Source: Podospora comata (Eukaryota > Ascomycota > Sordariomycetes > Sordariales > Podosporaceae). From it: a DNA stretch of 64,000 nt. Under the pieces are notes generated by a model. That model did not search any database, had not been told where the DNA came from, and was given only the letters and a program-made list of their open reading frames with translations. This document shows, one piece after another, positions 21,501-31,010 of this stretch. Position 1 is the first letter of the stretch; every line of letters starts with the position of its first letter. Position numbers and translations under genes: made by a program. Location: positions 2,480,001 through 2,544,000 of the forward strand of contig CP071493.1 of assembly GCA_017354895.1 (NCBI GenBank), in the 5' to 3' direction.

Positions 21501-22957
21501 GCTTCTCACACCGGAGCGATTGGAACATGTCGCAGAGTGGGCTAAACGGCCAAAGGATGTGCACTGGCATACCTGTCTAGACTGGATGCTCCTAGAAGGG
21601 TCGCATTATGACTCAGCTATTGATCACTACAAACAAGCCATCGAGCTCTGCGATGATGCCTGGCCCGCATTGGAAGGTCTCGCCCGGTGTCTTGGAAGCC
21701 AAGGCAAGTACGCAGAGCTGATGTGGGCTCTCCAGAGCTTGCATGATATTGAGGACCACCAACGTGAGGGGACAAGCTTGCTTGTTCGCCTGCTCGTTCA
21801 TGGCGAATACATAATCTCGCAGATGGGCAACGCCTGTGCACGGAATGGTCGCCCTCAGCTTGCTCTGGACGCCCTTGACAAAGCGCTGGAAGTTGTCGAC
21901 GCTGATGATGCATGTGACTACATCAAAGTCTGGCTTCCCTATCAAATAGCCACCTTCAAATATCACTATTATGGTCTATGGGAGGAGGGTGCCAAGCTTT
22001 GGGGGATTTTCTTGGAACGACTGTCGGCGAAGGGGGAGAAATTTCAAAGTTACTTCTCCAATTGGAAGAAATGGGCGAGAAACAGGCTCTCGCAGCATTA
22101 TTTTGACACGGCAGTTCAGTCGTGGAAGCTAACCAAAGTCTGCGGCCGCTCAGCGCGGACAAGCTCAGGGAGCTGGCTGTCGAGGTTTCCACCGGGCTGG
22201 AGGAGGGTATGATGGCTTTGACTTGTTCCGCACCGACTATCCGGCTATGATCTGGGGGAGGTAGTCGAGAGTCTACAAGGGCGTGGAGGAATCGGTGTGG
22301 AGGAAGTGTTTCCGCGCTGCTGTTCTGGAGGGACTGAGCAGTGTTGATGATGATGATCCCACGAACGATACCAGCGGTTTGCAGCACTTGGCCAAGATAT
22401 TACTGCATGCGGGCGACAAGCACAATGCTTCTGCTATTCTGGCTATTCTCTTCAATGGAGTCAAGGCTAAGTCAGAGCAGAGCGCGGTAGAAGGAGGGAG
22501 CGAAGATGACGGCGATAATAACAAGGACCATGCGGGAAGCGGCCAACCTTTGAATCTGGCTGATCCGCCGGCAGAGACTCGTAGCCAGGAGACGCCACCT
22601 GAAGCCTCTCCCACCAAGGCAAACGAGTTGCCTCTCAATATCGACGAGGATGCCGGGATTTTTACCTGTAACCATTTTCAGAGGGAAACTGGCGAGGTTT
22701 CTGAGTTATATTATTGCGAGGTGTGTCCAGAGGTGACCAACTGGTGTGGGGAGTGTTTGGCACTTCTGAAGGACCCAGAGCAACGAAGGTCGATGATGTA
22801 CTACAGATGCAGCCCGGAGCACGACTTTTACAGAGTGTGACCTGTTCCTGATGAGGCGAGATACATAGCTGCGTCGTCGTTTGAGGATGGGGTCACGGTG
22901 AAGAAGGAGTGGTTGGATCAGCTGCGGCGCGAATGGTGGGAGGTCACGAAGGAGTAG
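18523..22957 (+). pseudogene. Decayed STAND/NLR receptor: Goodbye, NACHT, TPR, Cys-rich end
   Basis: Remnant of a large fungal NOD-like receptor of the kind implicated in non-self recognition. The order is an N-terminal domain resembling the fungal STAND 'Goodbye' domain (about 18550-19150, LWADALNEYTKE onwards), NACHT (about 19410-20300; Walker A GGPGAGKSF, Walker B TILVDGLDEA), an acidic Asp/Glu stretch (20510-20580), a helical region, TPR-like repeats (about 21580-21920; YDSAIDHYKQAIELCDDAWPA) and a Cys-rich ZZ-like end (22660-22840). One intron still reads well (21379-21433, GTAAGA...ACTCCAG), though the frame beyond it changes. The conserved reading is interrupted at least seven times: a one-base shift after the likely ATG at 18523, a TAG at about 19386 between Goodbye and NACHT, shifts near 20380, 20615, 22120 and 22205, and stops near 22262 and 22838. 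Homology-like sequence continues to the TAG at 22955. A working full-length product is very unlikely. Confidence 0.82.
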
Positions 22958-25900
22958 ATGTGGCTTAGGGGTTTAAAGGGAACCTCCCAAAAGACATAAG
23001 TAGCCTCACTTCAGTCAATGATGGTTTTGGATTTAATGCAATAGATTTAGTCAAAAAAACACCACGGTTGTGAAAGCCATAACCCCCCACCATTAACTCC
23101 GCCCCAGACAGTTGCCAAGTAGATAGGAGCCGGAGACGGCCTTCAACCTCACAACCATTCCGTGCGGCACAAGGCGCGGGGTCGGCAAGCAAGCACGCAA
23201 TTCAGCGGCGATGGCGGCGTTGACGAGACCGTTTGATCGGCCGAACCAAGACTAGATGAACTCTTTCGAACAGTCAAGTAAGGCGAAAGATCCTTCGACC
23301 CAGTTGACGTGACCAGCCAGCTCCTTCTGCTTCCAAGCGCTTTTGACATGCTACTCTGATCTTATCACGAAGGCTAGCAACCGACTGACTGCCCGGCAAC
23401 ATCATCACGTCATGAAGAAAATTGGCATCACAAGCTCATAGCACCACATGGCGACTCAGTCTTTCACATACGAACGCGCGAAGTCGACTCATTCGTCACC
23501 TCGATGGGACGGTCTGGTCTAGTTTGGCATGTGAAGCTGAGCAAGGGGAACAGCGTGGAGTTTATAAACTTGACCAAAAACAACTCTCCGGTGCTATCGA
23601 AAAAAAAAATAGGATAAAAATAGGCACATATTGAAAGAAGCGTACCGACCAGATGTGATTGCTGCCGGTAAAGCACAATGTTGCGCTTGTTTATGCAAGA
23701 CGATCGTTCATGGCTGTTTGGTAGGTCTGATTGGTCGGGCGTCCATGTGGGTCTTGAAGAGAAATCCAATTGTTGCGGGGGACCAGCCGCCAGCTTTTCT
23801 GTCCGGGACCACTTTTGACGACCCAAACTCCGAGACTTTCCCAAAGGAAAAGACGACGCTAATTTTTCTTTCTCTCGATCTGCAAATGCACGAGGGAAGA
23901 TGGCTGGCAGGCGGAAGATGGCCGGGCCGGGTGCAGGATATATTCGAAATACCACCGAACAACGAACCTTTTCCCGGTTGCCCGACTTTGAGCCCACCGC
24001 TGTTTGCGAGATGTCGTTTCGCGTGGAACCCGCAAGGTTGTGTTGTAGTTGCTACGGAGAAATAAAAGGACGCCAGTGATGGCCAAGTCGATGGCGGGAG
24101 ATATGGCGGGTAGGGTGTGAATGGGAGTGGTTCGCTGTTGCTTAGGATGGAGATTGCTAATGGCGAGATGCTTCACTCGTCACCCTTCAGTTCAAGGAAT
24201 TGCTCGATGCCAAGTTAGACTACGGTCCATCGTCCGATTACAAGTCGCCCTATTCTGGGAAATTTCTCATCCGATGCCTCGATGAATTGAATTCGGTTCA
24301 AGCTCCGCCGTCTTCCTCGCCACGGAATACAACTTCATCGACATATGTATGCAGCAGCAGCGGAATGGACACGCGGGATAGATATAGCTCAAGCTGTGTA
24401 GCCGACAGAGAGGCAGCTGAACACATTCAAACCCGCTCTGCGCCGCCCGACAACAGCCGGTTTGATGCTATCTAATATATATCTTGAATGCTGTTCATGT
24501 TCCCTACGATCGAGCAGTTCGCTTCTGGGGGCGGGGCCCGTGTCCGAACGCAAGCAAGCGGCGGGCAAAGCACAAGTGCATTGTGCACGAGCCCTCAACG
24601 GGCACCAGCGCTTATCCCTGCTTTACCCCTTTACCCCTGCCAGAACATTCATGGTCCAAGCTCGTCTGATGAAAGTCCTCTCAAACGGCTTGTGCTTCAG
24701 CAGGCCGCCATGGGGGTGGGACCCGGTCTCAGGACTTAAGATGATGGGGTTGCGACAGGAGATGCGACGGTCAAAACTCTGCGAGTACGTCCATTATCAA
24801 AAACAAGGCATTTCTTCTTTGCAGGCGGCTCAAAAAGGGGTGGGAGGCTTACCTACTTCGTACTGGGTAGGGTTGATCGGAGGATTGCTTCCAGGTGAGC
24901 ATACCGCAGCATGTAATTGCTTGCAGAAGGATGCTATCGAAATCTTGGTGGTATTTTTAAAAAGTGCGAGAAGTCTGGGCGACATGTTGCTCTGTCAGTG
25001 GATTGGCCACGGCTTTATTCTGGTTGCTCGCTCAAAGAGTCGTTCTTGATGAGGGCAAAGTCACTTGACGCTGGTGAAGCGCTGACGAGTTACAGAATCG
25101 ATACATGTTCCCTGGAGAGGGCGGGACCGCATGCCCAGAGTGCATGGGACCCCTGCGTCTGATACACGACAAGGCGGGTTGCCATCTCATTGGCTGACCC
25201 CAGCTTGTAACCGCCCTCGGCATGCCCAATCACGCCAGACGGAGCAAGACAGCAACCAGTTTCCCTCATTTCTCGCAAGCTTCCACTGGGAGAGTCACTA
25301 TCACCACCCAATTGCTACTGGGGAATCACGGCGGACAAAAGGCCACGAGGTACATGGACGCTGTACCAATACGCGGCGGTGTGCACACAATGGCACGAGG
25401 TGAGGCAAGATGGTTCACGGCTAGCACTTGAGGCCTCGGTCTCTGTTCGAGCGACCAGATGTGGCGGCCGATTCCCCAGCAATTGACGGGGCGGGGATCC
25501 ACGTTCTTGTACCGTCTGCCGCCCGCCATCTTGCTCGCCATCCGCAATCCGCCTTCAAGCGGCGAAAACGGGCACGAGCATAATGAGGACTGGCTGACAA
25601 TCGCTTGTGCAGAGACGCGGGAGACGGGTCGGGGCCGTGGCTGGTGCTGTCCATGAGACATGGAGAAGATCCTGTTTTCCCTTTCTTTTCCCTTTTCTCT
25701 ATATCGACAAACATAACAATTCTTTGTGTTTTAAGAAAACACAAGGTCTCTTTCCATGTCACTCCCTCCTCGCTAGGGCACCCCACTGTGACTTACAGGC
25801 ATGCGCATGGCCCCATAGCCCGACTTGGTCACTTTTCCCTCAAGGTGCTACCTTGCAAGGTACCTGGTCCCGTCTGGCCTGCCCTGTCGCTTCTTAAACT

Positions 25901-26834
25901 CGCATGGTCCCGGATGGGCGTCGATCAAGCAGCCGTCTTTACTCCATACCTACATTACATACAAACCCAAACGCCCCCTTTTGCTTCAAACCTCCCCCTT
26001 GGGTAAACTTCCACTCTGTCTGATCTCCAGTGCGACCTCCATGCGACGAACACCAGGCCTCTGACCCATGGCCGCCTAGTCCTCGATCCGAAGTAGAGAA
26101 GAAACAACCGCTCGGATGCCCACCATAATCAGAGTTTGACACACGAGACATACCCATCCCCTCTACCCCCTCGACGATTCTCCATCTGATACACCAAACC
26201 TCGCCCCCCCCGGACGCCATCTCCACCACCGTCTCCCTGAACTTGACCCTGCCGAGAACGACCACCCAGCACCGGCCTCGGCAGACAGAGCGTAGCGGGA
26301 CCCAATATTAGTCCGTGGGAGCCCCGCTGGCCGTGGGTTTCTTGGGATTCCCTCGCCTTTTCCTGCCTTTCCCTTCTTTCTTCTGCATCCGCTGGTCGAT
26401 AGCCTTCTTTCATATCGATCATTCTTTTTTCGTCATACCTTTCGATTCTACCCTTTCAGGCCTTCAGCCCAACCCGCAGGTCCGGAACCTCGCCCATTTA
26501 CGCCCTCCTTTTTTTTTTTTTGGTCTCGACGACAAGCTTTATTCAGCGCTGTATATTTGTATTGTTTGGGGGTTTTATTCACTTCGCGCCGGGCCGCTCT
26601 TTCTTCTCGACTCAACTCCTCTGTGGTAATTTCATCGGCAGCAAGGAACGAAAAACGTGGTGTAATTTGAGGACTTTTGGGAAACGTCAGCATCATCAGC
26701 ATATTCGAAGCGTTTGTGTGATTTTGGAATAGCACGGCAAAGAGCATTTGGGATTTTGTCATTTTTGGAGAATCATCGAAAGCAAGGAACTGTAATTTTG
26801 GAAACGCATCGGTCAATTTTTTTCATCAGTCAAC
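22958..26834. other. 3.9-kb region without a supported gene
   Basis: Open frames here are short, lack recognisable motifs or family-like stretches, and several start only at TTG or GTG. The last 400-600 bp are pyrimidine-rich with a T13 run at 26509-26521, as expected for the promoter and leader of the gene starting at 26835. I saw no tRNA, 5S copy or terminal inverted repeats. Confidence 0.5.
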
Positions 26835-27417
26835 ATGGGAAAGCTTATCAAGAACCACTGGGCGAGGCTCATCATCCTGGCCTCGGCAACTTGTAAGTTA
26901 TATCTCATGAAAAAAAAAAGGGGGGGGGGGGTAACTACCGAAGACCAGAAACACTGACATGAGAGAAAATCTAGACCAGATTGCCGCTGCGATAGAAGGG
27001 TACTTCTGGCCCAAGATCCTGTGGGACTTCCTCACCAAGACCCTCGACGGTGCCGTCAAGCCGATACCAGTCCTCCAGACCATCAACCTCATCTGCGGCC
27101 TTTTCCTTCTTGCGTGGGAGTGGCCCCTCAACTTCATCGCCGGCACCAGCATCCACCGCAGTCTCGAAGCCCGTCTCGCATTCCTTCCTCTTTCCGCACT
27201 CGCCGCCGCCCTGCTGTACCAAGGTACCAACGCTGCGATTTATCAGGTGATTGGACTGGGGGTGTATTTCTGGGCGTACAGTGAAGGAGAGGTGCGTTTT
27301 ATTTTTCTTCTTTCTCCCCCCCTCTCCTGAACCATCAAACTAACATCCTCTCAACAGATCATCTGCGCAAAGCCATGGACACTACCACAACGAGGCGGAA
27401 AGGGAAGCAGGGCATAA
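26835..27417 (+). CDS. Small four-helix membrane protein, possibly PRO41/NoxD (p22phox-like)
   Basis: A 144-residue integral membrane protein. Exons are 26835-26892, 26975-27291 and 27358-27417. Intron 1 is GTAAGT...AATCTAG and intron 2 GTGCGT...CAACAG; both joins keep frame. Hydrophobic segments lie at about 10-28, 45-62, 85-105 and 108-122. The sequence starts MGKLIKNHWARLIILASA and contains WPKILWDFLTKTLDGAVKP and ALLYQGTNAAIYQVIGLGV, a pattern I know from a widespread filamentous-fungal membrane family. From memory it resembles the ER protein PRO41 (NoxD, partner of NADPH oxidase NoxA in fruiting-body development), but I cannot confirm this. Intron 1 carries an unusual A10G12 tract. The long upstream gap suggests a large promoter or leader. 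Confidence 0.8.
26910..26931. repeat. A10G12 homopolymer pair in intron 1
   Basis: Ten A followed by twelve G, 17 nt after the 5' splice site of the gene starting at 26835. It is likely to be length-variable between isolates and prone to sequencing error, but it is intronic and does not affect the coding frame. Confidence 0.85.
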
Positions 27418-29003
27418 AAAGCCATCATCTCTTCTGGATTTTTTACTCGAAACGCAAAAGCACAAATACAAAAACCGCTTTTAGGTTGTGGCAAAACACA
27501 TAACCAAAGGCAGCCTTTTTTTTTGTCCCTACCTACATAACCGAAACGACGACGTTTAGCGCCGACGACGGTGTGAATATCAACCTTCTACCTTTCTTCC
27601 ACTTATCTTACAACTCCACATCTCACCAAAAATCTTTCTCTCTTCCTGGCCGAGCCGGAGACAACAATAACGGACACTACTTCCGAGGAACTGTGCAAAG
27701 GAAGGAGAGAAGGGATGATAATATAATGCCTTTTGGGAAGTGAGGGATATGTGGGGAAGAAAAAGGGGAAACGTACATACATACAGCGAATGATACCAGA
27801 TCCCAACAAACTTCTTAGAGGAGGATGATGGATGAGGAGGAAGCAGCAGCAGGCAGTAAAGAGAGAGAGAGAGAGATAGGATGAGGAGGAGCAGGGGGAA
27901 GGAAGCTTTCTATTTTTTCATGAATATACTAGTATTTCTTATTCTATCATGATGAACATTTCCTTTCTTTACCATGAACAGAGCGATGATGGTGGTTGCA
28001 TTTGCATGAGAGGGAGCGGGAGGTGGCAGTGCAGGGAAGATATCTTAGGGGTTGTGTTGTATATCCAAGCTGTGGAGCTGTAAAAATCTCAACAACACAT
28101 GAATACATCGCCTCAGTTGCGGTAGACACTGATAACAACTATCTTCATGGCAATCGTCGGCTGATGTGAAATTCCATCTTTGCATGTGTAACCTCAAGCA
28201 TGACCAACTCCTTCACATCTCAATTTCACCACACCCGTGGACTCAACTTTGAAATCCATGAAAGCATTTCTCGCAGTGGGTTGGTTACACACCGACAAAA
28301 TCCAGTCCCATTCCATGATCCCACCAAACCTCACCAACTTTTATCATCCTTGCTCAATTTTCACTCCCTTTCCTTACCTACCTAGACACCTCACTCGGTA
28401 TAAATTTCATTCTACAACCTCTCCCAATCTCTCTCCCTTGGGTCACCTCTCACTCACTCGCCGAAACTCAAAATCCATAAATAGAACTTTCCAAAATCTC
28501 GGAAAGAAAAAAGAAGGCTCCTCATGTCCTACAAAAACTCCGGCGGCTCACGAATCAACTTTGTGACACCAAACTGAGACACCTTCTCACTGGCTACCTC
28601 GAAAGTTCTGGATGTTTTCATCTGCGGGTAGCGCCCAGCCTTTCTCTTGTCTCACATTTCACCGACACAACCGTCATCACGTGGCTCACAAGCGCCCAGC
28701 ATACTTCTGTAACACATTTCACACCAACAGACATCAGTTCATCAAAAAGTCATCTCAGATCATGTCATTGTTTGGCGTGGCTACCCATTCCCTTAGGGTT
28801 AAATAACTCCTCCGCCCCATCACAAGATATTCCCCAATCCAGCCATCACCTTTCGCCTCGCTCCAATGTAACGATCCCAATTCCGTGATTTCGTCCAGGA
28901 GTAGTATCGGTGTAACTGGGATTGATTTAATCGAATGTATTAATGGGTAGGAAGCAGACAGCGATTGATCTCACCAGGAGGTGGCAAGTGAGATGTTGGT
29001 TGC
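27418..29003. other. 1.6-kb convergent intergenic region
   Basis: 3' flanks of the membrane-protein gene and the Rtc3-like gene. It is A/T- and GA-rich in places (a GA repeat near 27860-27880). No gene or RNA is recognised. Confidence 0.5.
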
Positions 29004-29873
29004 TTATCTGCCGCTGCCGATAGCGTTGGCATCGTTTCTGAAGCCCTGGCGCTCTTGCAACTATATCAAAGAGACTCGTTAGCGATCATGTTTCGTTTAG
29101 TTTGGTTGATGTCGTGGAGTAAATTTTATGAGCCAGCCTCCACCAGCGCTGTCAAACATGAGATGGTTGCTGGCGACTCAACATGGCCAGTCAGCCACCT
29201 CGCACCCGAGCGGCTCAGCGTGGGGCTCCGCAAACCACATTGCGAAGCCCAGTTTCGCGAGTCGCCAGGCCGGCCGCCCAGTCTCTCGCATCTGAAGCCA
29301 AACGGCGTAGCAGAAGCTTATACAGGCGACCTCATCCGCGAAACTGGCGAGGCGGCCGCGGCGGCCGGATGATGACAGTGGCTTGTTTGACATGCTGGAG
29401 CCTTGCCTGATTCCACCTCCCACCAGCAAAAGAACACGAAAAGGAAGAGAAGCAAACACCGCTTCAAGTTTCACATACCTCAAACTCCTGCAGTGTGCCC
29501 TTCTCCAAAATCTTAATCACGGCCTCATCCTCGTTGGAAGTACCAAACTCGTTCTCAAGCAGGGCATTCGAGGCACCCTCAAGTCTGCCGTGGGGACCGT
29601 GGCTGTTTCTCTCGTCAGTACTTTGCACACAGAGTATTTATTGCGTCATTCATGTCGCACAACCCGACATAGTATTGCGGGGTAAATTTGACGAGGAGGA
29701 GTAACTCACCGGTGAGTAGCAAAGACCTTGAAAGAAGAGACAACCTGGGCGAGGGGGGTCGATCTGTCAGAAACCCACTTCTGGTAGTCCTCAGCACTGT
29801 CGACAACGACGACAAAGTCATCGTGCTCGCCCTTGAAGAAAACCTTGGCGCGGGTAGCCTCTCCACGAGTCAT
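29004..29873 (-). CDS. Rtc3/SBDS-N-domain protein (yeast YHR087W family)
   Basis: A 114-residue protein made only of the SBDS N-terminal fold, the family of yeast Rtc3/Hgh-type RNA-related stress proteins. Exon 1 is 29873-29710, intron 1 29709-29603 (GTGAGT...AAACAG), exon 2 29602-29479, intron 2 29478-29061 (GTATGT...GATATAG), exon 3 29060-29004. It opens with MTRGEATRAKVFFKGEHDDF, continues EDYQKWVSDRSTPLAQVVSSF, and has ENEFGTSNEDEAVIKILEKG before the last splice; it ends EFELQERQGFRNDANAIGSGR in short form. Intron 2 is 418 nt, the longest found in the window, in a gene with only 345 coding bases. The full-length Sdo1 domains II and III are absent, as normal for this family. Confidence 0.87.
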
Positions 29874-31010
29874 TTTGGCGGTTTGTTTGTGTGGTGTTTA
29901 CTAAAAAGTTGGGGTGTTTCAGGTAGATGTTTCTGCGGTATATCGCAAGCTGGAGCTGTTCGTTGATAGTGTTGTGGTTGTTCGTGGGGTTGGTCAAGTA
30001 GTCGTTGGAGCAAGTTGCTGTGGATGGGGAACACTAGTCAGTTGTTGTTGCTTTGTGTGAAGAAGAGAAGAGGAGGAAGCCGGTCAACTAACATTTATTA
30101 CTTGCGGAAAATTATTCTCAAAGTTCGGATTTTGTTGATGGATGGGAATTGTGTTGTGAGTGGGAGTTGCTTTGTTCGCTCCTGCTCTTCATATAAGAGC
30201 AACCAAAGGGCTGCTCCCACAACTACGTCATAGGTGACGATAGAGCTTGGTTCCTAATTGGGAAGGGGCGGCCCGCAATTTAATTCACATGGTGGATCTG
30301 TGCCCCGCAATGGCCGGCGGCACTGGATGAATAAGCTCAGCCCCGCCAGATTCACGGCTCTCTTGGCACCACCTGGCTACACGAATGGCGTCATCTTGCA
30401 AGCTGTCAAGGAGCGAGGAAAGGTACGATTCATTCCAACTGATGGTCCGCCGCCTTGGAAGCTTCACGAGGGGTCCCCGATTACTGCTCCAAGAGCTTCC
30501 AGAAATCCAGCCGCGCATGTTAAAACCCAGATCTGCTCCCCTCCCGTGCCTCCACAAACGGATTCCCGCCCATTCACGCAGCCTCCCGAGTTTGCCTAAC
30601 CCATCTACGTCACTGCCCCTGATCTCAAGGCACCATCTTGCTCTGGATCACTGGAACATTCCGACGGAGCACCAAGATGGCGTGGTTGACAGCTGGCTCA
30701 ACAAACATCTCACGTGTGCAACAATTCGCCCTTGGCAAAGCTCTTGTAACGCCTCACTTTTAGTCAGATAACACGTTTGCTGCCATTTGCCGTGTCCGCC
30801 AGTGACTAAATCATAACTGCAAACCCCACCAAGTAAACACAACAACCACCATATTATGTATGCCTCAACAGACGCCGTAGTAGTGATGAATCAACCGATA
30901 AAGAGGGGGTATCAAATGCTTTTCAAAACCTGATGGACCAAAAAACCAAAAAAAACCTCATGCTTGCTTCTTCTCTGGTATCATATTTCCTTCTTTTCCG
31001 CCCATGCCCC
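29874..31010. other. Intergenic, Rtc3 promoter and RhoGEF 3' side
   Basis: 1.1 kb between two leftward genes. No supported gene. The first 300 bp should be the Rtc3-like promoter and leader. Confidence 0.5.

Noticed and set aside
18523-22957. Reading the NACHT locus as one functional multi-intron gene
   Set aside because: The frame changes fall inside conserved-looking sequence with no donor/acceptor pair of workable length; only one real intron is visible.
23464-23997. 177-codon open frame on the - strand
   Set aside because: Biased towards Arg/Ser/Pro/Phe without hydrophobic periodicity; no supporting splice or neighbour.
24462-25049. 195-codon open frame on the + strand
   Set aside because: Starts at TTG, has no motif or family-like stretch, and sits in apparent noncoding DNA.
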